NCBI GenBank assembly: GCA_016125505.1
Contig: WGLP01000002.1
Span: 62,001 to 126,000, forward strand
DNA from: Gammaproteobacteria bacterium
GTDB taxonomy: Bacteria > Pseudomonadota > Gammaproteobacteria > UBA6429 > Thiohalophilaceae
Direction of reading: 5' to 3'
DNA length: 64,000 nt
Shown: in pieces, positions 56,204 to 64,000 of the stretch
Position numbering within the stretch: position 1 is the stretch's first letter
How the letters are laid out: every line of letters starts with the position of its first letter
Notes under the pieces: generated by a model
Seen by the model: the letters and a program-made list of their open reading frames with translations, nothing else
The model's database searches: none
Told to the model about the DNA's origin: nothing
Position numbers and translations under genes: made by a program

Positions 56204-57460
56204 TTATTTGCTTTCAGCCACTTCTTCTATACCTGTTTCGGTACGCGGGTCCAGTTCGACCACCTCGGGACTGGTGCGTGTGATCGGCATGAAGGCCTCC
56301 TGTGCCTCCGCGGGGACGGGTTTGCCCACGCTGAGCCGGTAGCCGGCGTAGATGCCCAGCAGGGAAAGGACCAGGGCAAAAAACAACATCAAGGCATCCG
56401 CCGCCAGCCATTGCATGAGGATACCGGCGAGGATAGGTCCGATGGCGGCGCCGATACCACTTAACAGTAACAGTGTACGCGTCGCGTCGAGCACCATGTC
56501 GATTTCTACCTGGTCCTGTGCATGTGCGACGCACAGTGAATAAATCGAAAATGAACAACCGCCATAGAGCAGGACCATCCCGAGCATGGCCAACTCGGAC
56601 GACGGGTGTAACAGGTAGATCAGCCAGGCGATGATCGCCGCCGCGATCGTGGTCAGCAGCAGGACTAAACGACGATCATATACATCAGACTGGTGTCCGA
56701 TCGGATACTGCAGTAATACTCCGCCCAGGATCACGCTGCTGATAAACAGGGCGATATGGGTGGTATCAAAGCCGATCCCGGCCGCATAGACGGCGCCCAT
56801 CCCCCAGAATGCGCCACTGAGCATGCCCGAGCAAAATGCGCCAACCGTTCCCAGTGGCGAGTGCCGGTAAAGTTTTTTCAACATCAGCTGCGGTATCGCT
56901 ACCGTCAGTGGCTGCGTCAGTTTGGTCACCGCGATGGGTATCAGTGACAGAATGAAAAACACGGCGCCCAGTGCAAAGCTGGCCAATTGTTCGGGACCGT
57001 ATGCCAGTAACAGGTACTGACCCATCCCCAGCGCAATCAGTGTTGTCATTATATAGATGGAAAACAGCCGGCCGCGTTTGGGATTATGCTTGATCAGGCT
57101 GTGTAACCAGCTTTCCACGATCATGTACAGTCCGACCACGCAGACCCCGCTGATGATGCGCAGGCACCACCAGACAAACGGGTCGATCACCAGACCATGA
57201 ACGATCATCGCCACGGCGGCGATGGCAGCCAGGACCGAGAAGGCGCGAATATAGCCCACGTCACGGATCAGGCGCGGGCACAGATAGGCGCCGAGGACAT
57301 AACCGACAAAGAAGGCCGACATGACAATGCCGATCACCGGGTTGGAAAATCCCTCGATTCTGGCGCGCAATCCTATCAGGGTACCTAGCAGGCCCGAGCC
57401 GAGCAGCAGAATGCTGACGGCGAGCAAGAGCGAGTAAATGGATAAAACCGTGCTTAACAT
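56204..57460 (-). CDS. MFS transporter (YcaD-like)
   Basis: A 418-residue MFS permease with twelve helices. LLGSGLLGTLIGLRARIEGF and the VGLYMIVESWLHSLI region are typical of YcaD. The C-terminus ends in an acidic tail. Substrate unknown. Confidence 0.88.
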   Translation of the reverse strand: MLSTVLSIYSLLLAVSILLLGSGLLGTLIGLRARIEGFSNPVIGIVMSAFFVGYVLGAYLCPRLIRDVGYIRAFSVLAAIAAVAMIVHGLVIDPFVWWCLRIISGVCVVGLYMIVESWLHSLIKHNPKRGRLFSIYIMTTLIALGMGQYLLLAYGPEQLASFALGAVFFILSLIPIAVTKLTQPLTVAIPQLMLKKLYRHSPLGTVGAFCSGMLSGAFWGMGAVYAAGIGFDTTHIALFISSVILGGVLLQYPIGHQSDVYDRRLVLLLTTIAAAIIAWLIYLLHPSSELAMLGMVLLYGGCSFSIYSLCVAHAQDQVEIDMVLDATRTLLLLSGIGAAIGPILAGILMQWLAADALMLFFALVLSLLGIYAGYRLSVGKPVPAEAQEAFMPITRTSPEVVELDPRTETGIEEVAESK

Positions 57461-57600
57461 CTGGCTGTATGTCTAATGATTGCAATCCTCAGGTGTTTAC
57501 CGTGTATGCCGGTAGTATAGAAAAAAAACCGGGTCAGGGCGCAATTATCTCCGAGACAGGCAAATATTCCTCTCTGCCTCTGATTTAATGCGCCTCTTTG

Positions 57601-58110
57601 TCAGGTGCAGTCGATATAGATCAGGATGGGAAACGTGGGATGCTGGCGAAGACTGAATCGCCGTGTTGGCAGGGTATTTTGCAGGTGGGCCAGCAAGCGA
57701 TCCTTGTGCATGGCTTCGCAGCGCAGGTCTGCAACAATGGTGTCGCCATCCAGATAGAGGGGAAAGTCCGTGCAGCTGTCCGGCTTCAGCCGGCTACGAT
57801 AGTGGCGGCAGCGACGCGTCGCCTCATCGTAGGCGGGACAGGGTGAACCGTGCGTGTAATAAAGTCCCGCCTGTTTGCGCACATACTCCGGCCCGGAGCC
57901 ATCACGCAGGCTGCGATCAAAGGCCTTTTGGCCCAATGCAATGGCGTACAACTCGCGCAGGTGTTTCCAGTCAAATTCCAGTACCACATCCGTCAGCATA
58001 CAGCATGGCCGTCGGCAAACCTGGCAATGAGAAATAATCTCCCGGGCCTGGAAGTGATTAAGGGATTGCTGGAGGGCGTTTTTGGTGGCATACCGCTTAA
58101 GCTGCGGCAT
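57601..58110 (-). CDS. YkgJ family cysteine cluster protein
   Basis: A 169-residue protein with CQVCRRPCCMLTDVVLEF near residue 29, then CPAYDEATRRCRHYRSRLKPDSC and a late Cys. This is the zinc/iron-chelating YkgJ pattern. Function unknown. Confidence 0.8.
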   Translation of the reverse strand: MPQLKRYATKNALQQSLNHFQAREIISHCQVCRRPCCMLTDVVLEFDWKHLRELYAIALGQKAFDRSLRDGSGPEYVRKQAGLYYTHGSPCPAYDEATRRCRHYRSRLKPDSCTDFPLYLDGDTIVADLRCEAMHKDRLLAHLQNTLPTRRFSLRQHPTFPILIYIDCT

Positions 58111-58687
58111 ACATGTACTGGCCGGTGAGGGATGATGGGCGGATTATAATCTTCCCCGGAAAACTGGCAAGGGGCATTCATGTGGATTCCATAGCCGATG
58201 ACGCCCCGTTCCATTTATGGGGTGCCCTTATCGCGGGCGGGAAGATACTGAGGCAACAGCATTGACCGCGGTGCTGTCCGGCGCCGGCCTTGCAGAGATT
58301 TGTTCACAGTTGCTGGCGTTTTGCGATACAGGAACAGTTGGTAAATAGCCCAGTGATCACATGACTCAATGAAAATGATAAAGAAGGTTATGTCTATAAA
58401 AAATTATTGATTCTCTTGATTTAGGGAGCTTGATGAAATTGTAAAGTCGATTGGTACAAATTTTCTCTTTGTTATGATTCATGTTATGTATTTTTGTAAG
58501 TTCTGGTAATTATTTTCCTCGCGAGCAAAGTGTATTTTTGCCAAATCGATTGAATATCAAATATCCCCCAACTACGCTTTAGATCATCACCAATGCAAGC
58601 TGCATAGCCTTATCAAAAAGCGCACGCGACACGACGTCATCGAGTCCTTTCACAACAAGATGAGGACACCACAAGAAGGAGGACAAT
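58111..58687. other. long gene-free region before the aldehyde oxidoreductase operon
   Basis: 577 bases without a convincing gene. A short frame near 58260-58350 (ends GTVGK) is too short to call. From 58370 it is AT-rich. A palindrome-like GCAAA-N7-TTTGC lies near 58525-58541. I expect the operon promoter here but cannot fix -35/-10. Confidence 0.6.
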
Positions 58688-59167
58688 ATGCAGAGGTCTC
58701 TCTTGATCGATGCAGGCAAATGTACCGGATGCGTACAATGTGAAATGGCCTGCTCATTTGAAAACGAAGGCATTTTTAATCCCGCTAAATCCCGAATCCG
58801 TATTTTTACCTTCCACCAGGAAGGGCGCTTTGTGCCCTATACCTGCACCCAGTGCGCTGAGGCCTGGTGTATGCAAGCTTGTCCGGTGGATGCCATTGTC
58901 TATGATGCCGCAACCGGCGCCAAGGTCATTGTCGAGTCCACCTGTGTCGGTTGCAAGGTCTGCACCATCGCCTGTCCATTCGGCACAGTCAATTACAACA
59001 GTGACACGGGCAAGGTCATCAAATGCGATCTCTGCGGTGGCGATCCGGCGTGTGCCAAGGCCTGTCCGACCGCCGCCATCACCTACGTGGATGCCGATCA
59101 AACCGGCTATGAAAAAATGCGCGTGTGGGCGGGCCGCACCGATGCGGGGGCAACGGCGACACATTAA
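58688..59167 (+). CDS. aorA: 4Fe-4S ferredoxin-type subunit of aldehyde oxidoreductase
   Basis: A 159-residue protein with four Cys sets typical of polyferredoxin subunits (CTGCVQCEMAC; CTQCAEAWCMQACP; CVGCKVCTIACP; CDLCGGDPACAKACP), so four 4Fe-4S clusters. It would move electrons between the tungsten subunit and the FAD subunit. AGGAGG precedes the ATG. First gene of the operon and close to AorA of Aromatoleum-type aldehyde oxidoreductases. Confidence 0.92.
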   Translation: MQRSLLIDAGKCTGCVQCEMACSFENEGIFNPAKSRIRIFTFHQEGRFVPYTCTQCAEAWCMQACPVDAIVYDAATGAKVIVESTCVGCKVCTIACPFGTVNYNSDTGKVIKCDLCGGDPACAKACPTAAITYVDADQTGYEKMRVWAGRTDAGATATH

Positions 59168-59184
59168 TTCGGAGGTAACGAGTC

Positions 59185-61038
59185 ATGGCATGGACAGGAA
59201 AAGTTCTGCGCGTCAACCTGACGAAGGGCACATGCACCCCTGAGGCACTGAATCACAACTGGGCACAGGAATATCTGGGTCAACGTGGTCTGGCGACCAA
59301 GTATCTGGTGGAGGAAGTGGATGCGAAAGTGGATCCGCTCAGTCCCGACAACAAACTGATCATGGCAACCGGGCCACTTACCGGGACCATGGCATCGACA
59401 GGGGGACGTTATTCGGTGATTACCAAAAGTCCGCTGACCAGGTGTGTCGCCTGCTCCAACTCGGGTGGCTTCATTGGCGCGGAAATCAAGAATGCCGGTT
59501 GGGACATGATCATATTCGAGGGTAAGTCGCCGCAGCCGGTATACCTGTATATCGTGAATGACAAGGCAGAGTTGTTACCCGCCGATGAAATCTGGGGCAC
59601 CAGTGTCTGGCATACCGATGAATGGCTGCATAACAAACATCAGGACCCGATGATAAAGATCTCGGCGATTGGACGCGTGGCGGAGCATGGTTGCCTGTAT
59701 GCCGCCATCGTGAATGATCTGCATCGTGCCGCGGGGCGTTCCGGCGTCGGTACGGTCATGGCGTCCAAAAATCTCAAGGCCGTTGCGGTGCGCGGCACCA
59801 AAGGCGTGGGCAACATTAAGGATCCCGCCAGATTCATGCAGGCGGTGAACGCCGGCAAGAAAGTGCTTGCCGAAAATGCCGTGACCAGTCAGGGGCTACC
59901 CACCTATGGCACCCAGGTGCTCATGAATGTCATCAATGAAATGGGCGCCCTCCCGACACGCAATATGGACGAAGTGCAGTTTGAAGGCGCGGCAAATGTC
60001 TCGGGTGAAGCCATGCACAAACCTCGCAGGTCGGATGGCAAACCCAATCTCACCACCAATGCCGGTTGTTTCGGTTGCACCATTGCCTGCGGGCGTATTT
60101 CAACTATCGATAAAGGTCACTTTTCTATCGAACACAAGCCCGAGTATTGGGGCAATTCCGGCGGCCTTGAATACGAAGCCGCATGGGCCTTGGGGCCCGA
60201 TACGGGGGTGGATGATCTCGATGCGCTGACCTATGTGAATTTCCTGTGTAACGAAGACGGTTTTGATCCGATCACCTACGGCTCGACGCTCGCCGCCGCG
60301 ATGGAGCTGTTCAAGATCGGCGCGATCACGACCAGGGAAACCGGCGGGATTGATCTGAAATTCGGTTCGGCCAAGACCCTGGTCGCGGCCACCGAGGCCT
60401 TAATCAAGGGTGAAGGTTTCGGCAAGGACCTGGGCCTGGGTTCAAAACGCTTGTGTGAAAAGTACGGTCACCCTGAATTATCCATGACGGTGAAGGGCCA
60501 GGAATTCCCTGCCTATGATCCTCGCGGCATTCAGGGCATGGGTCTGGCCTATGCCACGTCCAATCGCGGTGCCTGCCACCTGCGTGGTTATACCGTGGCC
60601 TCCGAGGTATTGGGTATTCCGGAAAAAACGGATCCCCTTGTGACCGAGGGCAAGGCCGGTCTGGTGAAGGCCTTTCAGGATGCCACCGCCGCAGTGGATT
60701 CCAGTGGCCTGTGCCTGTTCACCACCTTTGCCTGGTCGCTGGCAGATATCGCGCCGCAGGTTGATGGCGCCTGTGCCGGTGAGTGGACTGCAGAACGCAT
60801 GATGGAAGTCGGCGAGCGTATCTGGAATATGGAACGCGATTTTAATTTGCGCTCCGGTCTCACTGCCGCCGATGACACCTTGCCCAAGCGCTTGCTGAAG
60901 GAAGCCGCCAAAACCGGTCCGGCAAAGGGGCGGGTTAACGACCTCGATAAAATGCTGCCGGAGTATTATCAATTGCGCGGCTGGTCGAAAGAAGGCGTAC
61001 CGACCGATGCCACGCGCAAGCGTCTGCATTTGTCCTGA
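59185..61038 (+). CDS. aorB: tungsten-containing aldehyde ferredoxin oxidoreductase
   Basis: A 617-residue AOR catalytic subunit. LRVNLTKGTC and EYLGQRGLATKYL at the start, ATGPLTGTMASTGGRYSV, and the Fe-S motif AGCFGCTIACGR (CX2CX3C) with a later Cys in SSGLCLF. It binds bis-pterin tungsten (rarely molybdenum) and oxidises aldehydes to acids, or reduces acids at low potential. Gap to the ferredoxin gene 17 bases. Confidence 0.95.
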   Translation: MAWTGKVLRVNLTKGTCTPEALNHNWAQEYLGQRGLATKYLVEEVDAKVDPLSPDNKLIMATGPLTGTMASTGGRYSVITKSPLTRCVACSNSGGFIGAEIKNAGWDMIIFEGKSPQPVYLYIVNDKAELLPADEIWGTSVWHTDEWLHNKHQDPMIKISAIGRVAEHGCLYAAIVNDLHRAAGRSGVGTVMASKNLKAVAVRGTKGVGNIKDPARFMQAVNAGKKVLAENAVTSQGLPTYGTQVLMNVINEMGALPTRNMDEVQFEGAANVSGEAMHKPRRSDGKPNLTTNAGCFGCTIACGRISTIDKGHFSIEHKPEYWGNSGGLEYEAAWALGPDTGVDDLDALTYVNFLCNEDGFDPITYGSTLAAAMELFKIGAITTRETGGIDLKFGSAKTLVAATEALIKGEGFGKDLGLGSKRLCEKYGHPELSMTVKGQEFPAYDPRGIQGMGLAYATSNRGACHLRGYTVASEVLGIPEKTDPLVTEGKAGLVKAFQDATAAVDSSGLCLFTTFAWSLADIAPQVDGACAGEWTAERMMEVGERIWNMERDFNLRSGLTAADDTLPKRLLKEAAKTGPAKGRVNDLDKMLPEYYQLRGWSKEGVPTDATRKRLHLS

Positions 61039-61058
61039 CACAGGGATAGCGTGTTGCG

Positions 61059-62306
61059 ATGCAGCATATCGTCATAGGTGCGGGACCGGCCGGCGTTACA
61101 GCCTGTGAGGCATTACGCCGGCTGGATCCCGATTGTCGTATCAGCCTGATTGGCGATGAGCCGGAACCTCCCTATTCACGCATGGCCATTCCCTATCTGC
61201 TGGTCGACCACATCAATGAGCAGGGCACCTATCTGCGCAAGACCGATAATTATTACCAGGACCAGCGTATCGATATTCTGCAGGGCACCGTTATTGCCGT
61301 TAATCCCGCGCAGCACACGATCACTCTCACCCAAGGGGACACGCTGCAGTATGACCGCTTACTGATCGCAACCGGCGCCTCGCCAATTCATTTACCGATC
61401 CCGGGCATTGACCTCCCGGGTGTGCATACGTGCTGGAGCCTGGAGGATGCCCGCGCGATCGTTGCACGTGCCACCGCGGGCGCCTCCGTGGTGTTGATTG
61501 GCGCGGGCTTTATCGGTTGTATCATCATGGAGGCACTGGTGGAGCGCGGCGTACACCTGACCGTGGTGGAACGGGAAGATCGCATGGTGCCGCGTATGCT
61601 GGACGATGTGGCGGGCGGATTACTCAAACGCTGGTGTGAAAGTAAAGGGATAACGGTGTTAACCAACTGTGGTGTCGCCGGTATTGAAGCCAGTAAAACG
61701 GGTCTGAGCGTACTGCTTGATAATGGCCATCCACTCTCCGCCAATCTCGTGATTACGGCGACCGGCGTGCGATCCAACAATAATTTTCTGGCCGGTTCGG
61801 GGATTGAATGCGATCAGGGAATTCTGGTGAATGCCTATCTTGAAAGCAACCAGCAGGACATTTTTGCCGCGGGCGATGTTGCCCAGGGCCGGGATTATTC
61901 CAGCGGTGGCTATTCGGTACAGGCCATCCAGCCAACCGCCGTTGAGCATGGTCGCATCGCCGCGGCCAATATGATTACGCAAAAGAGTGTGCGCCACGCG
62001 GGTAGTCTGAATATGAATATCCTGGATACGCTGGGACTGATTTCCACTTCTTTCGGGCAATGGATGGGAGGTGAAGAGAGTGATCATGCCGTCTTGCTGG
62101 ATGAGGGGCGTTATCGCTATCTGAGTCTTCAGTTCGAGGATGATCGTCTCACGGGCGCCAGCAGCCTGGGGCATACCGAACATATCGGCGTGCTGAGGGG
62201 CTTGATCCGCAGCCGGGTCGCGCTGGGTGTCTGGAAACAACGCCTGATGCAGGACCCGACGCGCCTGATGGAGGCCTACCTGGGATCGGTGCAGGGTATG
62301 GTTTGA
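61059..62306 (+). CDS. aorC: FAD-dependent oxidoreductase subunit of AOR
   Basis: A 415-residue protein with two Rossmann motifs, IVIGAGPAGVTACEAL for FAD and VVLIGAGFIGCIIMEAL for NAD(P), and the FAD motif IFAAGDVAQ. It would pass electrons between the AOR complex and NAD(P)H, as in AorC. The start is 20 bases after the AOR stop. Confidence 0.92.
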   Translation: MQHIVIGAGPAGVTACEALRRLDPDCRISLIGDEPEPPYSRMAIPYLLVDHINEQGTYLRKTDNYYQDQRIDILQGTVIAVNPAQHTITLTQGDTLQYDRLLIATGASPIHLPIPGIDLPGVHTCWSLEDARAIVARATAGASVVLIGAGFIGCIIMEALVERGVHLTVVEREDRMVPRMLDDVAGGLLKRWCESKGITVLTNCGVAGIEASKTGLSVLLDNGHPLSANLVITATGVRSNNNFLAGSGIECDQGILVNAYLESNQQDIFAAGDVAQGRDYSSGGYSVQAIQPTAVEHGRIAAANMITQKSVRHAGSLNMNILDTLGLISTSFGQWMGGEESDHAVLLDEGRYRYLSLQFEDDRLTGASSLGHTEHIGVLRGLIRSRVALGVWKQRLMQDPTRLMEAYLGSVQGMV

Positions 62307-62310
62307 GCCT

Positions 62311-62565
62311 GTGGTACGGGTTGAGTTGAAGCTATTCGCCACCTTGATGCAGTACTTGCCGGCCGCCGCCCGGGGACATAGTGTGACTGTGGAATTGCCC
62401 GAAGCAATCACGATATATGAATTGATGGATCGATTTCACGTCCCCCGCCATCAGGCGCACATCGTCGCGCGAAATGGCGTGTTTGTCCCTTTCCCGGAAC
62501 GTGACACTTACAAACTACAGGAAGGCGATGTCATTGCCCTTTGGCCACCTGTCGCCGGTGGCTGA
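62311..62565 (+). CDS. aorD: MoaD/ThiS-like small sulfur carrier
   Basis: An 84-residue ubiquitin-like protein ending VAGG, the C-terminal double Gly needed for thiocarboxylate. It starts with GTG. MoaD-type proteins give sulfur to the pterin cofactor, so a dedicated copy fits tungsten cofactor assembly for the adjacent AOR. Starts 4 bases after the FAD gene. Confidence 0.9.
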   Translation: MVRVELKLFATLMQYLPAAARGHSVTVELPEAITIYELMDRFHVPRHQAHIVARNGVFVPFPERDTYKLQEGDVIALWPPVAGG

Positions 62566-62576
62566 GACAGGGTGAC

Positions 62577-62879
62577 ATGTCCGCAGCAAGTCAGACCTAC
62601 ACCCGGACCATGTCTATCACGCATGCGGATTTCCTGCGGAGCCTGCTGCCACTGAAAAAATACTATCACTACCAAATCAATAACGCTGCAAACCGGATTC
62701 AGATCAGCGATGAGCAACGGATCATCCAAATCCTGTTGGGAACGGAAGGCGCTGTTGCGATGGGGTCACTCAGAATGCCATCCACCGAGGTCACGTTTAC
62801 CTTCCGGGGATTTACGCCGTCTGAAAGGGATTTGTTCTGGTCTCGGTTTGATCTTTGTTTCCGGCGTGGCGGTGGCTGA
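62577..62879 (+). CDS. small AOR-operon protein of unknown function
   Basis: A roughly 100-residue protein (MSAASQTYTRTMSITHADFL...). The ILLGTEGAVAMGSLRMPSTEVTFTF region and final RRGGG are notable. ATG at 62577, with AGGGTGA just before. It is the last gene of the operon, 11 bases after the MoaD-like gene, so it may help in cofactor insertion. I do not recognise a domain. Confidence 0.7.
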   Translation: MSAASQTYTRTMSITHADFLRSLLPLKKYYHYQINNAANRIQISDEQRIIQILLGTEGAVAMGSLRMPSTEVTFTFRGFTPSERDLFWSRFDLCFRRGGG

Positions 62880-62881
62880 GT

Positions 62882-64000
62882 TCAGTGTAATTTGATTTGG
62901 GGATCGACACCCCTGCGCAGAAAACGCAGCAAGGTGATCAGAATGGCGCGGGGCCAGCCGTAAAGTGCAGCCTGGTGCATCTTGTATAGATAAAGATAAA
63001 CGAAGCGCGCGGTCAGGCCGGACACCATCATGCTGCGCATCAGGCCGCCCATCAGATTACCCACCGTACTGTAGTGCCCCATCGCGACCAGTGAACCGTA
63101 ATCGCGATAGTGATAGTCGAGCGGCGGCAGCCCCTTCAGTTGACGCAGGATGGTCCTGGCCAGGGTGGATGCTTCCTGATGTGCCGCCTGTGCGCGGGGC
63201 GGGACGGTCTTGCCAGTATCATCGAGTGGACAGGCGGCGCAATCACCGATAGCAAAGATGCGCGCGTCACGGGTCGTCTGTAAATTCTGCGTAACCACGA
63301 GCTGGTTGAGACGATTGGTTTCCAGTCCGGCGATGTCCTTGAGAAAATCCGGTGCCTTGATACCCGCCGCCCAGACCTTCATGGCCGCCGGAATAATTTT
63401 ACCCTCGATGGTAATGACGCCGGCTTTTGAGATCTCGACGACGCGCTGATTCACGTGCACGGTGACTCCCAGTCGCACTAATTCGCGTTCGGCCGCCTGT
63501 GACAGGCGTTCCGGCAAGGCGGGGAGGATGCGCGGCCCGGCCTCGATGAGGTGGAGCCTGATGTGTTTATCCGGGTCGATGGTGTCGAGGCCATAGTTGG
63601 CCAGCTTGCGCGTGACATGATGAATTTGCGCGGCAAGCTCCACGCCGGTTGCACCGGCGCCGACGATGGCAAGGTCGAGCTGTCCCTGCACGATGGGGGT
63701 ACCCTGGGTATGCGCCTTCAACATGCAATCCAGCAGTTTACGTTGGAAGCGTTCCGCCTGCGCCGTGGTGTCGAGGAACAAACAGTTTTGTTTGACGCCG
63801 CGGATGCCAAAGTCGTTGCTGAGACTGCCCACCGCCATCACCAGGGTATCGTAGTGGAAGCGGCGTTCCGGAATGATCTCCACGCCTTCCTCATTGAGGG
63901 TGGGGGCCAGGCAGACTTCCTGGCGTTCACGATCAAGACCGGTCATGCGCCCGAGGCGATAGCGAAAGTTGCACCAGCGCGCCTGGGCCAGGTATTCCAG
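62882..64000 (-). CDS. ndh: NADH dehydrogenase type II-like (NDH-2), partial
   Basis: The C-terminal part of an NDH-2 enzyme; the N-terminal FAD-binding end is beyond the window. The frame is open to 64000. VGAGATGVELAAQIHH is the NAD-binding motif, AIGDCAACP the second FAD motif, and PRAQAAHQEASTLAR is family-typical. A C-terminal amphipathic helix (near YLYLYKMHQAALYGW) would anchor it to the membrane. It transfers electrons from NADH to quinone without proton pumping. It converges with the AOR operon (2-base gap). Confidence 0.9.
   Translation of the reverse strand: MEYLAQARWCNFRYRLGRMTGLDRERQEVCLAPTLNEEGVEIIPERRFHYDTLVMAVGSLSNDFGIRGVKQNCLFLDTTAQAERFQRKLLDCMLKAHTQGTPIVQGQLDLAIVGAGATGVELAAQIHHVTRKLANYGLDTIDPDKHIRLHLIEAGPRILPALPERLSQAAERELVRLGVTVHVNQRVVEISKAGVITIEGKIIPAAMKVWAAGIKAPDFLKDIAGLETNRLNQLVVTQNLQTTRDARIFAIGDCAACPLDDTGKTVPPRAQAAHQEASTLARTILRQLKGLPPLDYHYRDYGSLVAMGHYSTVGNLMGGLMRSMMVSGLTARFVYLYLYKMHQAALYGWPRAILITLLRFLRRGVDPQIKLH

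Noticed and set aside
58260..58350. Short frame in the gap before the aldehyde oxidoreductase operon
   Set aside because: About 28 codons, no ATG or ribosome site, and no recognisable family.

Overview
The window is a chromosomal stretch of a Gram-negative bacterium. Best guess is a gammaproteobacterium, possibly a chemolithoautotroph. Supporting genes are Kdo/lipid A and heptose LPS genes (including kdkA), a TolC operon, RarD, a YcgN-family protein, YcaD-like MFS, HemG-like flavodoxin, CueR-like MerR, phosphoribulokinase and a five-gene tungsten aldehyde oxidoreductase operon. I cannot name the genus. No rRNA, tRNA, CRISPR array or complete insertion sequence was recognised.

Layout. 1-6050: envelope glycan genes (partial GtrA-like protein, GT2 glycosyltransferase, FkbM methyltransferase, GT9 heptosyltransferase, kdkA, and a single ORF that joins an LpxL/HtrB acyltransferase to the Kdo transferase WaaA). 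6100-9100: isochorismatase-like hydrolase and a Pcm-like methyltransferase / rhodanese / TolC operon. 9200-11850: Tat-targeted molybdenum hydroxylase (IorAB type). 12100-15800: acyl carrier protein, GNAT-like protein, membrane acyltransferase and aldo/keto reductase. 15800-19520: lipoprotein, GH24-like lysozyme, HD-GYP protein, methyltransferase. 19779-21818: TPP riboswitch and thiC.

21819-27501 is an AT-rich accessory region. It holds extragenic repeats, a RelB/ParE-like toxin-antitoxin pair, a second diverged copy of the 3' end of thiC, a HipA-like kinase overlapping a HIRAN-type gene, a DUF3800 protein, a membrane protein and a HEPN-like protein. 27565-31380 returns to housekeeping composition (HemG-like, Spy-like, two-component system, YcgN). 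31544-33239 is a second AT-rich patch: a polymorphic-toxin-like protein with a HExxH motif, a possible immunity protein and an LprI-like protein. 33395-46130 holds transporters, a DUF2157/DUF4401/GDYXXLXY trio, a SpoIIE-type phosphatase and a YadGH-like ABC exporter. 46300-58110 holds secreted and membrane proteins of unknown role, phosphoribulokinase, a CueR-like regulator with a clear MerR-type promoter facing a His-rich DUF4396 gene, two MOSC proteins and a diguanylate cyclase. 58688-62879 is the aldehyde oxidoreductase operon, followed by a partial NDH-2.

Most notable points are the LpxL-WaaA fusion, the thiC 3' duplication that brackets a toxin-antitoxin pair, the HipA/HIRAN pair with its accessory neighbours, the orphan HExxH toxin-like gene, and the MerR-type promoter controlling DUF4396. 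All calls are from reading the sequence; no database search was run.
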